Shown here one piece after another: positions 34,171 to 45,445 of a stretch of 64,000 nt of DNA (positions are counted from its first letter, which is position 1; every line of letters begins with the position of its first letter). The translations under genes were made by a program, and so were the position numbers. Below the pieces are notes generated by a model. It saw only the letters and a list, made by a program, of their open reading frames with translations, was not told the DNA's origin and did not search any database. Origin of the DNA: Ailanthus altissimus. Its lineage: Eukaryota > Streptophyta > Magnoliopsida > Sapindales > Simaroubaceae. The stretch is from NCBI GenBank assembly GCA_946807835.1, contig OX327697.1, positions 5,223,001 to 5,287,000 of the forward strand. The letters run 5' to 3'.

Positions 34171-35340
34171 CCTCTTGCCATCTCAATTATTCAAAATAAA
34201 CAAATCTGAACATAAATAATTTAAACTACACACTATAACTTCCATTTACAAAATGTAAATCATATTAGTTTTAGTGCTCGTTTGGTTGAGTTATTCAAAT
34301 AAAACATTTGAAAATAAAGCTTTTGAAAATAAAGCTTTTGAAAATAAAGTTTTTTAAAGTAGAACTTTTAGAAGTAGAGCTTTTATGAAAAAAAAAAAAA
34401 AGGTTGTCAATTAGAAAAGCTCCTTTGAAGTTGTTGACTGGAAAAAAATAGTATCTCGAGCCAACGATCTTTGAATTTATTTAATCACAAGAATCAGCAT
34501 CTTGGGTTTTGTCTTTTTAGGCTAAAATTGCGAACTTACAAGGCCTCCAATTGTTGTAGCAACTATGAAAACTTGAAAACACACAAAAACATTGTTAAGA
34601 CCTCACGCGGGGGTGGTTCCGAAAAAGATTCTCCGATGCATAAGTTAGGTATTTGTTTGTTTGAGAAAGGTTGAGAGAAAATTTGAATTACAAGCCAAAG
34701 TATCAAAGTTCCAAGGTTGAGATGTCAAGATTTTTTCAGATAGCGTTTGTTTGAGTCATTTCTATCCTTTTATAGCACTGGCCTTCATAGAATATTCTTG
34801 CGCTTATCTTCGCCGATGTTGTGGTCATTTTTAGTAATTTCTTGAGGTTTTGGGTAAACTTCGAATGTTTTGAATAATTCTCTGATCTCTTGGCGTGATT
34901 TGGGGGAATGCTTCCTAAAGTAGCATGATTCTATTTCTTAAATAATGTTGATTACTCTTTAAGGTTTTGCCTTATTTGAGTCGTCTTTGATCTTTCCTTT
35001 TAATTTGCTGCACGCTACTTGGTTCTTACAATGTGTGGGTCTGTTCGGTCTTTAGATACTTATAGGTGGTTCGATATTTCTACTGGGCTGGTTGTCTTTT
35101 AGTTTGCTAATCCTTCGTTGTCCTAGCGTTAGGTGAGTTGTTGTGTTCTGGTCTGAATGGTCATAAATGCTTCCTTTAGATTAGGCCTCAACTGATCGGT
35201 TTTATCTTTGTTAACTGGTCGAGCAAGTTCTGTGCATTTAACTATCCCCCAAACAGAACTTAGGCAATCTGTTCCTCTCTGTTTAAGGCCACAAATGTCT
35301 TAGGCGATTGGGCCTATAAGAGTTAGGTCTTTTAGCGATT
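34171..35340. repeat. Unclassified repeat-like DNA downstream of the copia element
   Basis: 34300-34390 holds a short tandem run of GAAAATAAAGCTTTT-like units. From about 34440 to 35340 the sequence is more GC-balanced than its surroundings. It contains a block (CCTCACGCGGGGGTGG, then CTCCGATGCATAAGTTAG) and later TTAACTGGTCGAGCAAG and TGTGCATTTAACTATCCCCC, which resemble interspersed plant repeats I have seen but cannot name. No coding sequence and no clear termini. Confidence 0.35.
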
Positions 35341-36100
35341 TCCAAGGGGAATAGAAGTATTAGATTGTTTTGTTATACATTATTAAAAGTATTTATATGT
35401 TATTAAATTACCAAAAATGATACTTAATAAAAGTTTATATTCAAATTCTAAACAATTTAATATTTTTATATATAAGTTTAAATTTATCATATGTTTTCGC
35501 AAATTCAATTTTTTAAATCACAATAATAAAGTAAAATCAATACATAGTAATCAACAAATCTATATAAATTATTGTATTTGTACAAAATTAAAAATAAAAT
35601 AATACTTTTTTTTATTTAAAAATAATAATCAATAAAATTTTTTGATAGATTCTTGTAAAAATATAATAGTTATAAAGATATATAGAATTAGAGGTACGAT
35701 GACTTTTAGAAAAATATTAAAAATATGTTAATTAAATATGATTTATTTTTATTAAATGTATAATATAAAAATAATAAAATATTATTAGAATATATGTGAC
35801 ATTATATAAATATTTAAAGATACTTAAAACTTTCAAAATTTTCAAAGATACTTAAAACTTTCAAAATTTTCAAAAATACTTAAAAACTTTCAAATTTTTC
35901 TATTCCCAAAAATTTAAAATTTGAGTTATAAAAAATAAAGACAAATTAATTTTTTTAATCTCAATTTTTTTTTAATTATAACTAAACGATATTAAAAAAT
36001 TTTAAAAAACTTTTAACGTTAAAATTTTTTTTTGTCAATAAAAAATATTCAATCAAAATAAATACTTGACTTTTAAGTTATCTATTCGTAGACGAGAAAA
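35341..36100. repeat. AT-rich low complexity with a 28-bp tandem repeat
   Basis: Extremely AT-rich DNA. At about 35816-35900 a 28-bp unit starting AAAGATACTTAAAACTTTC is repeated three times with minor changes. No gene. Confidence 0.65.
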
Positions 36101-37695
36101 AAAGGATTGCAAAAGGGAAATATTCAGTAAGTTGAAAGACCATTAAATCACCGACTAATGAGTTTGACAAGCCAACCACTAACAGACAGATGATTCCTTG
36201 ATGGTTCCACACAAACAGCTGCAAAGGGAATTGCATAACAAAAACATGCACTAATTACATATATCCAAAGGAAAATTGAAATTTAGAATTTCGTTCGAAA
36301 AAGTGAAATTTCTAACTTAGCTTTAAAGCAAAGAAAGGCATCCAAGACAAACACATATTTGTACAAAATTTATTTTTTTTACATAATTAGAATGTGCATA
36401 TAGCATTTTGTTTCATTGCTGAATAAAGAAGTTTATCAGCATAACATGAAGAATTTAGAGAACTACGGACAAATTGGTAGATGCATGCCGCATTCGGAAA
36501 GTCAAAAGGTAAACAGAGGAACTACAAAGTGACATACACATCACATGCAGAGTCGCACTCGCACCCTTAATTCCCTTTTATTTCCCTGACAAGCCCCAGG
36601 GATTTCACATTTCGGCCATGACATTCAACCCAGGCCCAGGTTTTTCTTTAAGAAGGGAGGCTTCACAAGGTACAAATTCATTTTTATTTTAGGTCCGGGT
36701 GTGTGTAGTGTAGCATTACAACAATAGGTGAAGGGAGTTTCAAAGAGATTCATATGTTACAATATCTACTCCAGAATTATCCAAATCCATCAAGTCAAGT
36801 CTCAATTTTCAGCCATGAAAGTAGATAACATCTACTTCAAGCCCCAAACGCATTAATAGCCATTCCACCCAAGATGCTTGTTTAATGGTCGTTCCCAAAA
36901 GCCTCAATGCAGCCTACTCCCTGTGATTAAAATCAGTTCTGGATCACAAGCATAATCATCTTCTTTATGAAAATTGACATGGTCGCTAGCGGACCAAAAT
37001 TTTGGAAAAACAAAGACGGACCAAAAGCCATCACAATTTGAAACAAGACAACATATAACTTCAAATAAGCAAAGCCATGTAGAGTAGCTTGTTCAACATG
37101 CTGATCGCAAACATTTGACTTGGCCAAAACTTCATGGGTTTTAAGTCTCAAGAACACCAATAAACCTGCAGCTAAACTATCCCATATTATCAGAATAAAC
37201 AAAATCAGGCATCCAGAATCAACAATATTCAGATGACTAAACAAACTTTAGAAAGATTACTGCTAAAAATGATGATACACAATAATCTAGTTGAACAACT
37301 CCTGTGCAACTGAGCTTGCTGTAGCACTCAAATAACTTTCCAAATACAGATATAGCCAAAACTTCATATGCATAATTACAGATGAAATTAAAAATGGTAC
37401 TTCTTATAAACCATTGAATAAAATTGCATTTATTTGATTCTACATTCAATTCAGTCATTCCAAAATCAATGGGGACATCAGGAGCTATATTCAAGTATTA
37501 ACTGTAACAAAATATCTAATAAAGGAGAATGATATGAAACTTGAATCCCTTAAAGGTTTTATTTGCCACACAAAAATATTGATCATGGCCAGCAGGTTAT
37601 CAGTTTGGCATGAGGAGCCAAAAAATTTCAAACCCAAGAATTTTGAAAGAAAATGTAATGCTACATCAACCTCACAGAATAGGGAACAAAATACA
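36101..37695. other. Spacer and probable 3' UTR of the PPR gene
   Basis: No coding gene recognised. The half nearest 37695 is probably the 3' UTR of the minus-strand PPR gene. Minus-strand open frames at 36933-37730 have no known domain. Confidence 0.4.
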
Positions 37696-39702
37696 CTACA
37701 ATGAAGCCACAGCAGCCACAGAACCTCCACCAGATTTCTTGGAATAGAATAGATTTAAAACATCAGCATGATTGCGGATGTAACCTGGGCATTTGGACAG
37801 GAGATCTTGTGCTTCACTGTGCCTTCTGGCCTGGAAGAAGGCTTCAAATAAATGTAGAACCACAGATGTTGATGGAAACCTCTTTGAAGTCATAGCCTTA
37901 AGGAACGCAATAGCGTCATCACTGGTTCCCGACTTCGATACATGCTCAACAAATGGATCCACAAATGGTGGGAACCCATGGCCCTTCATCAAACTCAGAA
38001 GACTTAAAGCATCTCTAAACCCACCCTGAACTAATAACTTCTTGATCAATTCTTTATATGTTGTATGCAAAGGATTTATATCATTGTCGCCGATATAGTC
38101 ATGGACAAGTTTGCAAGCATCTACTGCTCTGTTCTTACTGCAATAAGCATTTACCAACAATTCAAGGGCATAACCAGCACGAGAGGGGCCTTCTTTTTCA
38201 AGCATCTTTTGGAAACAATCAGAAGCCTTTTCAAGATCCCCAGCCACACAATGCCCATTAATTAAAGACACCCACGTCTTGTCACCTAAATCATTACCCG
38301 AGGCTTCCATATGATCGATGAACTCATTCACTACATCCTTTTTACCAGCACTACTAAGCCTGAACACAACTTTACTCTTCATATTACTACTCACTATATA
38401 ACCGTTTTCTTCCATAGCTTTCAAAATCTTATTGCAGTCTCCGAACCTTCCAACACTAGTCAAAGCCTTCAAAACTGAATTGGCCATAGCATCAGTTAAC
38501 ACATTACCATTTTCAGTGAAAACCCTCAAAATCTTTGAAGAAAGCCCCATTTCTAGCTTCTTACCAACCACTATTTTCCTCAATAAAAATGTGCAACAAG
38601 CCTCAGAAGGCTTATTTTTATCAGTCATTGCAAACTCGTACAAGTCCACAGCTTCCTTGACTATCTTCCTCTTACAAAACCTCCCTAAAACCTTGACAAA
38701 TGTCTCTGTCTCCATTTCATATCCTTTACTCCTCATCTCATCAATAACCTTCCAAAACCTATCAATGCAATCCTCCCTCCCCAATACCCTTGATATGGCA
38801 TTATAACTCCTCTCATCATGCTTAACCAAACCACTCTCCTCGGCCCATCTGAAAAATATCAATGCTTTCATTGGCTCATCGGCAAGATTTTCCACTACAA
38901 ATTTTACCAAATCACTCGAAAAGGCAACATCCAACTCCTTCAATCGCTTCTCAACATCATCACCCCAGACCTCACTTCTAACAACCTTGCAAATCCTAGA
39001 ATCAACATTCTCCATAAAATTATCAATTGAACCCGTAGCAAAAATCCCTTTTAACTTCTCTAAATCGCTCCTTAACCCTTCTTTTTCAAAATTTTCTTTC
39101 ATTTTATTCCGCACATGACCAGATACACCATACCCTTTTTTCTTCATAACATCAACCAAAACCCAAAATTCCTCGACAAATCCATTAACGCCCAGAATCC
39201 TCAACATCAAATTATATGATTTCGAGATCAGTCTCTCATTCTCTCGCTCCGCAACCCAATCAAAGAACCTCCGTGCCACATCCGGCCTCGATTCGAGATT
39301 CTTCAACACTTTCAACACCATTTCATGAGTAAAAACAACACCACTCAATTCCAATTCTTTGCTAATGTCACTAACATCATTAAACTTACTGAAAATATCA
39401 CTAACAACAGTAAAATAAGATTCTTTCAGCTCCACAGCCGGCTCAGATGAAAAATTACAAATCGCGGGATTCTTAAAGTTCGGATTTTTAAGGTCTATAA
39501 AACGAGAATAACAAATGGGTATTTGTGAAAAACAGCGATCCAAAGAGTGAGAGCGTGTGGAAAGTATTGAAGAGAGAGTGTGAAGAGATTCATGGAGAGT
39601 GGAATTGGGATTCACGTGTACCTGAAAATGAGATGATGCAGTGAATTGAAGCGACGATCGACGGTGGTTTCGGAAGAGAAGAAACCGCCACGGATGTCTC
39701 AT
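37696..39702 (-). CDS. Pentatricopeptide repeat protein, probably mitochondrial (At5g15980/At3g02490-like)
   Basis: A P-class PPR protein predicted to bind organellar RNA in a sequence-specific way; the target is unknown. Intronless, 668 aa from ATG 39702. The N-terminus MRHPWRFLLFRNHRRSS is basic, hydroxylated and without acidic residues, as in mitochondrial presequences. PPR-like helical pairs run from about residue 170 to the end (SYNLMLRILGVNGFVEEFW, SYNAISRVLGREDCIDRFW, TWVSLINGHCVAGDLEKA, TYKELIKKLL). An in-frame ATG at 39777 would add 25 residues; I prefer 39702 for its presequence character. The position next to the KIN2-like and NIK genes matches Arabidopsis gene order. Confidence 0.88.
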   Translation of the reverse strand: MRHPWRFLLFRNHRRSSLQFTASSHFQVHVNPNSTLHESLHTLSSILSTRSHSLDRCFSQIPICYSRFIDLKNPNFKNPAICNFSSEPAVELKESYFTVVSDIFSKFNDVSDISKELELSGVVFTHEMVLKVLKNLESRPDVARRFFDWVAERENERLISKSYNLMLRILGVNGFVEEFWVLVDVMKKKGYGVSGHVRNKMKENFEKEGLRSDLEKLKGIFATGSIDNFMENVDSRICKVVRSEVWGDDVEKRLKELDVAFSSDLVKFVVENLADEPMKALIFFRWAEESGLVKHDERSYNAISRVLGREDCIDRFWKVIDEMRSKGYEMETETFVKVLGRFCKRKIVKEAVDLYEFAMTDKNKPSEACCTFLLRKIVVGKKLEMGLSSKILRVFTENGNVLTDAMANSVLKALTSVGRFGDCNKILKAMEENGYIVSSNMKSKVVFRLSSAGKKDVVNEFIDHMEASGNDLGDKTWVSLINGHCVAGDLEKASDCFQKMLEKEGPSRAGYALELLVNAYCSKNRAVDACKLVHDYIGDNDINPLHTTYKELIKKLLVQGGFRDALSLLSLMKGHGFPPFVDPFVEHVSKSGTSDDAIAFLKAMTSKRFPSTSVVLHLFEAFFQARRHSEAQDLLSKCPGYIRNHADVLNLFYSKKSGGGSVAAVASL

Positions 39703-39787
39703 TTTGTTTGAAGATTCAAAGCATATAAGTAGTACTGTCTGCAGAAGCAGAGATTCAGAAGCAAGCTCAGTGAGCAAATCTTGTGTT

Positions 39788-39796
39788 TTAGGGTTT
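39788..39796 (-). promoter_or_regulatory. Telo-box upstream of the PPR gene
   Basis: AAACCCTAA on the minus strand, 86 bp upstream of the chosen ATG. Telo-boxes are frequent near the starts of plant housekeeping and organelle-biogenesis genes. Whether it lies in promoter or leader is unknown. Confidence 0.45.
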
Positions 39797-42623
39797 TAGA
39801 GAGGCGTAAATGTGCTTGATTGAAATGTCAATAAACCGGTTCTATCCAACCCGGACTTGAACCGGTCACAAACGGTTTTCCCATTTTTTTTACTTAAAAG
39901 ATGAGACTTGAGAGTGTGGTTCTTTTGTGTTCATACAAAGGTAATTTTTTTTTTTTAATAGATATAGAAGAGATAAAATCAATTCAATCTAAACGAATTA
40001 TAATAAATTTATCATCATATAATGTATAAGACCTTTTCAATAAAAAATAGAGTTGTAAGTTGTTTTTTTTAAAGAAACTATTGAGTGATTCATTAAGAAA
40101 ATATTTAGGTTATTGAATGTTAAATCTTATATATTGTAGATAGTGTTCTATTTTTTAAAATATAATAACCCAAATAATATCATATTACACACTAACAAAT
40201 ATTCAGATCAAATATTTTTAAACCAAAAAATTCATCATGAAATATTTTTAAACCAAATAACTCACATAAATGAGATAATAGTATCTCAAACACGAAAGAA
40301 TAATTACCCCTATAAATGAGATATTTTAACATTTGTTAAACTCGAACCCCTTATTAAAATTAGAAAAGTACACAAAAGTTGATAGTATTTTATTTAGGAA
40401 TGGTAAAAATACTTGTAAATCCACTAAAACTCGTCCGTATAAAAAAAAAATATAATAAGACTTAAAATAGATTTAATATACAAAATTAAAACTCGTAATG
40501 AATTTAAAATGCGTACATATTCGGTAAAAAATTCGTGGATACCTATTACGGGTATCCACTACCAACGAATATTACTTTTTTTAGAGATAAATCACTTACA
40601 AAATTAAAAGTTTATAGATTTACATTAGGATTTATAAGCACATTTTTATTTAAACACTAATTTTACATTATGAATTTATAAGCACATTTTTATTCAAAAA
40701 CTAATTTTACATTATGAATTTATAAGCACGTTTTTATTCAAATACTATTTATAAGTAATAAATTTTATTGTCTATTAAGATACAACATTGTAAATTTTAA
40801 TTATATATTTTAATATTATAATACAAAATAAGTTGTAATATAATCATAAATTATAAATTATTTATTACAAAATTACAAAATAATTCATTGACAATAAAAA
40901 GTTGACATATAATTATCAATTTTAAATACTAAACTTACATCATTATAATTTAATTAAACAGAATCAATATTATGTTGATTCTGTATTAATAAAAAATATT
41001 AAACAAAGAAGCATTAATATTTGGTTTAAATGTCACTATTTATTGGATGGAAAAACCTTAACATCTTAAAATAGAGTTAATGAAACTATTTATACTAATA
41101 CTGAATTAGTATCTGTAAATATTGTACCTTCAATGAAATTCAATTACAATTGCATTGCAGACTAATTAAAATATTAAAAAGAGTAATTAAAATAAAAATA
41201 TAGCATGATTTTATTAGTTGCATCTGTTAAAAATTAAAAATGGATTTATTTTTTATTATATTATTTTAAAACTCGCTTAAAATCCAAGAATAATCTATTG
41301 CGAGTTTAATAATTATTATAAATTCGTTAAAATAAATTTGATAATAAAATTTTAAATTTGTAACAAATTTAAAAAAAATTTAGTATTTTATTTTTTAAAC
41401 TGATGCGGATATATATTTAGAGAGTATTCGCTTCGAACCCAATTCTTTATCATCTCTAGTTATTATTTAATGATAAAAATATTTATTTTATTTTATATTT
41501 TAGCAGCTCTTTATAAATTGAGTCAACAGTTATGATTCAGGATTTTTGTAGCGAAAAGGACTTCCTCTTGGACAAAAATGCCTTCTTATCTTGCGTATTT
41601 TCTTTAAATTTTAAATTTATCGCTCAAAATTTATCTTTTTGAAAAATACTTTCAAAAAAGCCATTGAACCCTAAAACCTGCTTCAACTATGTCTCTTTCG
41701 CAAAACACCCCTTCAAAATTAAAAAATATATATATTATTTGCATTAACAGTGTAAAAAGTTAGCAATATATTTATCTTCACTATAATGAAAGTCTTACAT
41801 TCGAATCCCTTCTCGTGTTAAAAAGAAAAAACTGAACAAAATAAAAAAACATTCGATCAAAATACTTATTCATGAGGTTTTTGTTTTTATTTTTATTTTT
41901 ATTATGGTTATTGTAATTTCAGGATCCTTTCCTTTACCCCATAAAAGACCTCATACTCATACAGAGTGGATGTAAGATGTGATATCTTTATATTAAAAAA
42001 AAAATGTAATTATTGTCCCTCAAATATTAATAATAATCCTGCTCACGATTCATAGACATGATTATGCTTGGAAATAATAGTCACCATCTTATAGGCACCA
42101 ATTAAATTAAATTGGATTAAAGAGAGAAACAGATTTATTTTTGAAGAACATATGGCAGAACTTAGAACTAAAAAGAAAAAATCATCTTATGAATATTATT
42201 TTTCATCATCTTCTTTTGTTTATTATTCTTAACAAGTTCAATAATCTCTTGTTTAGAGGGTTTTTTTTCGTTTATTTTATTTTAATTAATTACCTCATAT
42301 TGTCATGATTTGCCAACACAATTTTAGAAAAGTCGAGCATTATTTTTTGTTTTTGGGGGAGAAGAATGATCATATTTTATGATTGGATAGGTAAAATTAG
42401 AGAACTAAAACAAATAAATGGAAACAACAGTCAACAATGGGATTAAAATAGGAATTGCATTGAAGAAGTAGCAAAACAAAGGAGTACATACTCTCTAAGA
42501 GCAACTCACAGTGGCTACCAACTTATGATTGAGGAATAAGAAACACAACATAGCCCAAAATAAAAAAAAAGGAAAGCAAATTTGAAACACTAATTATGGG
42601 TGTTTTAATTAATTAATGCAGCT
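39797..42623. other. Intergenic, very AT-rich
   Basis: No gene supported. Contains the hAT-like element at 40395-41458 listed separately. The rest is AT-rich spacer. The stretch next to 42624 is probably the 3' UTR of the KIN2-like gene. Confidence 0.5.
40395..41458. mobile_element. hAT-like non-autonomous element with internal tandem repeats
   Basis: The left end TAGGAATGGTAAAAAT and the right end (reverse complement TAGAGATGATAAAGAAT) form an imperfect terminal repeat of hAT style. The left interior carries about three copies of a ~50-bp unit with TTATAAGCACATTTTTATTC and AATTTTACATTATGAATT (about 40620-40745). No coding region. The flanks (ATTTTATT and GTTATTAT) are not a convincing target duplication. 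Confidence 0.5.
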
Positions 42624-43049
42624 TCATTTGTTCATCCCAGTTGCATTCTTGACAGCATCAGCAGCACCCTGTGCCTTTGCCTTCACCTGCTGACCAGCCT
42701 ACACAACCCAATGATTAATTATTGCATAAGCCACAGAAAAAGAAAAGAAATAAGAAACCCATAACAATTTTCTAGTAGTAGTAATATTAATATGACCTCA
42801 TTCATTGAATCCTTAGCAGATTGAGCAGCATTGTTGGCCCTGTCCATCATGTTGCTAGCCTTTTCCTGAAAATACAAACATAAAAAGATATATGAAATGA
42901 AATGTTACATGTTACACTTGCATCATTCATATTACCAGATTGCATATACACAAAAAGATACAAAGCTGATATTGATGAGATGAGATGACCTGAGCCTGGC
43001 CCTTGGCCTCGCCAGCATGGTAGCTCATCTTCTCAGAGTTGTCAGCCAT
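42624..43049 (-). CDS. KIN2/COR6.6-like small stress-induced protein
   Basis: A 67-aa hydrophilic, Ala/Lys/Gln-rich protein in three phase-0 exons: 43049-42990, 42865-42797 and 42698-42624. The product begins MADNSEKMSYHAGEAKGQAQ, continues EKASNMMDRANNAAQSAKDS and ends in AGQQVKAKAQGAADAVKNAT plus GMNK. This matches the KIN1/KIN2 (COR6.6) cold-, drought- and ABA-induced family, which is natively disordered and LEA-like. Its precise protective role is not settled. Both introns have unusual GTCATN donors (GTCATC and GTCATA). The promoter has a TATA box and a CACGTG ABRE/G-box, consistent with ABA control. It is too small for a simple ORF search. Its place between AdoMetDC and PPR matches Arabidopsis KIN1/KIN2. 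Confidence 0.92.
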
Positions 43050-43156
43050 CTTTGTTTTGCTTTTTTGGAAGTTGTAAAACGCAGAAGCTTGTTTGTATTG
43101 AACTTAAGCGATAGCTCAAAAGCTTGGTGATGATGGGCATCCCAGGGTTTGCCATA

Positions 43157-43163
43157 ATTTATA
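43157..43163 (-). promoter_or_regulatory. TATA box of the KIN2-like gene
   Basis: TATAAAT on the minus strand (in CTATAAATTATGG), about 110 bp upstream of the ATG. That leaves room for a short 5' UTR of about 80 nt. Confidence 0.6.
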
Positions 43164-43180
43164 GTTTCTAAAACCAGTCC

Positions 43181-43257
43181 ATTGCTTGACATGTGTCATG
43201 TTATGTGTAAAACAGTTTGACATGTGTCAGCTTCCTGTTTAGTTACACTTACACGTG
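43181..43257 (-). promoter_or_regulatory. ABRE/G-box and repeated TGACATGTGTCA motifs of the KIN2-like promoter
   Basis: A CACGTG core within TTACACGTGTAA lies at 43252-43257, about 200 bp before the ATG. This is the ACGT-core element bound by ABA-responsive bZIP factors. Two copies of the near-palindrome TTGACATGTGTCA lie between it and the TATA box (about 43187-43199 and 43218-43230). Spacing and content fit stress/ABA regulation of a KIN gene. Confidence 0.55.
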
Positions 43258-43666
43258 TAACTCTGCCCTTGTATTGGGTGAATTTAGCTTCAGGCCTTGT
43301 GACCAGGAAGCTTTTGAGTTATTCAATTCAAAGTTAGTTTGCTTGGATAATTGAAGTGGTTCTATCCGTAAAGGAAGAAGTTAATAATTATTCAAATTGT
43401 TTCGATGAAAGTATTTTCTTCCTTATCTTGGGATCAAATCCATGAAACTTTATTTGAAACTGAACGACGAATCAATCAAATCAATTATTATTTGGAACAA
43501 CCTCAACATTATGAGAAACGAAGCAGATTAATGACAGACCATATTTTATATATAAAATTACTGAGCTAGGACCTCTTTGTGGTTACTTACATTCAGAAGC
43601 AATCTTAAGCCACCAGTGGTAAAAATGGGGCACCCTTTCTCACTGTGAATCAAAATTTGAGCCCAA
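43258..43666. other. Short spacer
   Basis: Upstream flank of the KIN2-like gene and 3' flank of the next minus-strand gene. Nothing else seen. Confidence 0.4.
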
Positions 43667-45445
43667 CTATGAATTCTTTTGCTGCATTTCCTTTAGAATC
43701 TGTCTTGACATTAGGCCTCTGTCAACTATGTGACCCCAAAAGAGAGTTAAGATATCATTATCCTTAGCATAAGAAGCACTGAAACACCTATATATTTTCA
43801 GGGTCACCATTAATCTTCTCTTATACATTTCTTCTAACACATCTGAACAAGCCTTTGCTTTTCCAGCTCTCCAATAAGCATATGCCAAACTGGAAAAAAT
43901 AACGCTGTCTCCTGATATACCATTCCCCTGCATAAGACTGAACAATCTTTGAGCATAATCAACTTTCTCTCTTTTACAAAACCTCCTTATTAGTGCCCTA
44001 TACACTGAAACATCAACACAAAGACCTCTACTCACAAAATCATCAAGAAGTTTTATTACTGCCACTTCATTTTCTTTATTGCAGTAACCATCAACAAGCC
44101 ATGAGTAGGTGCAGTAACTAGGAGAGAACCCAGCGTCAAGCATGCTGAATAAGAGCTCCTTAGCACTGTCCATCTCTTTCGCCTTGCAGAATCCATGGAT
44201 CAATGCCTTGTAAGTAAACTGGTCTAGCTTCAATCCAGCCTCAAGCATTCTGTTCTTCACTTTCATTGCAGATGTCATATCTCCTATCTTACAATAAGCA
44301 TTAATCAGAGTATTACATGTGATATTATCAGGTTCAATATTCTTTTCATTCATCTCATTCAAGAGTCTATTCGCATCCCTTATCCTGCCTTGTTCACACA
44401 ACTTCCGCAGAATTGAATTATAAGTGACAACCCCTGGATACAGCCCTTTAGTCACCATTACCTCCCGCAACCTCAAAGCTTCATCAAGATCATTCACTCT
44501 ACAATACCCATCAATCAAAGTAGTATAAGTCACATGATTAGGCATAGCACCTTTAATATCCCTTAAAAGTCTCGTAGCCTCTCTCATTCTACCCTCTCTA
44601 CAAAACCCATGAATAAGCGAATTATACGTAACAATATCAGGACTCACCCCTTCTTTTTCCATTCTATCTTGAACCGACAAAGCCTCATAATGCATTCCCT
44701 TTTTACAATACAAAGCAATCAATGTATTATACGTAAAAAGATCAGGCTTCACAAACTTAAACTCCATTTCGCTCAACAACTTCTCGACTTCCTCGACATC
44801 ACCAGACTTGCAACAAGCATGAATTAACACATTGTACACATGAATATTAGCAACAACCCCAAGTCTAACCATGTCCTTATACACTTTCCACACCATATGA
44901 GTCAACCTATCTTTGACCAATGAATTCAACAACACAGTACAAGCATGGAAATGCGGCCTTAAATTATGAGCACGCATTTCATCAAACACTTGTAAAGCAT
45001 CTTGGGTCATTCTCAAATTTGCATAAAAAATAACTAACCAGCTCAAAACATGAGAATTCCGATCTGGGTTTTCATGAACTTTCACCAAAGCATTCAAAAC
45101 TGAGGGAGTTGACAAAAAGTCTCTCAGAGCAATTTTCTCAAGCAGGTTCTGTGCAGCCTTGAAGTGTTTGTGCTTAGTGAAAATGTGAATCATTGTCCAA
45201 TAACATTGCAAAGAGTGTTTGTAATTGGGCACTATGGATTCAGCCCATTTGAAGAATGCCCGTGAAAGAGCGGGATTGTGACTGCATTGGCAGAGATTCA
45301 AAAGCACCAGGTGAATATTAGTTGAGGTGAGACTTGAAGCTACGTTGGGATTCAAGAGCTTGGTCCAATGACCCTTTAGCACAATTGCACAAATGGCTCG
45401 AATCAATTTGGTGTCACTGTTCAAACAAACTGAGATAGCCATCAC
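43667..45445 (-). CDS. P-class pentatricopeptide repeat protein (At5g38730-like)
   Basis: Intronless, 592 aa. Canonical 35-residue PPR motifs run almost without gap from about residue 165 to 540, for example VYNVLIHACCKSGDVEEVEK, TYNTLIALYCKKGMHYEAL, TYNSLIHGFCREGRMREAT, TYTTLIDGYCRVNDLDEAL, TCNTLINAYCKIGDMTSAM and TYKALIHGFCKAKEMDSAK. PPRs of this kind bind organellar RNA with one motif per base. The N-terminus (MMAISVCLNSDTKLIRAI) is weakly presequence-like; the compartment is not certain. It is arranged head-to-head with RRP7, 989 bp apart. From memory, At5g38730 and At5g38720 have the same pairing in Arabidopsis. ATG 45442 is equally possible. Confidence 0.9.
   Translation of the reverse strand: MMAISVCLNSDTKLIRAICAIVLKGHWTKLLNPNVASSLTSTNIHLVLLNLCQCSHNPALSRAFFKWAESIVPNYKHSLQCYWTMIHIFTKHKHFKAAQNLLEKIALRDFLSTPSVLNALVKVHENPDRNSHVLSWLVIFYANLRMTQDALQVFDEMRAHNLRPHFHACTVLLNSLVKDRLTHMVWKVYKDMVRLGVVANIHVYNVLIHACCKSGDVEEVEKLLSEMEFKFVKPDLFTYNTLIALYCKKGMHYEALSVQDRMEKEGVSPDIVTYNSLIHGFCREGRMREATRLLRDIKGAMPNHVTYTTLIDGYCRVNDLDEALRLREVMVTKGLYPGVVTYNSILRKLCEQGRIRDANRLLNEMNEKNIEPDNITCNTLINAYCKIGDMTSAMKVKNRMLEAGLKLDQFTYKALIHGFCKAKEMDSAKELLFSMLDAGFSPSYCTYSWLVDGYCNKENEVAVIKLLDDFVSRGLCVDVSVYRALIRRFCKREKVDYAQRLFSLMQGNGISGDSVIFSSLAYAYWRAGKAKACSDVLEEMYKRRLMVTLKIYRCFSASYAKDNDILTLFWGHIVDRGLMSRQILKEMQQKNS

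Noticed and set aside
37793..39030. Several plus-strand open frames opposite the PPR gene
   Set aside because: They are shadows of a long intronless gene in another frame and show no recognisable domain.
39703..39777. Longer start for the 37696 PPR gene
   Set aside because: The 25 extra residues contain several acidic residues and no presequence character. The next ATG begins a basic, hydroxylated N-terminus typical of mitochondrial targeting. Not excluded.
40387..41466. 8-bp target duplication for the element at 40395-41458
   Set aside because: The flanks ATTTTATT and GTTATTAT agree too poorly, given the AT-richness, to count as a duplication.
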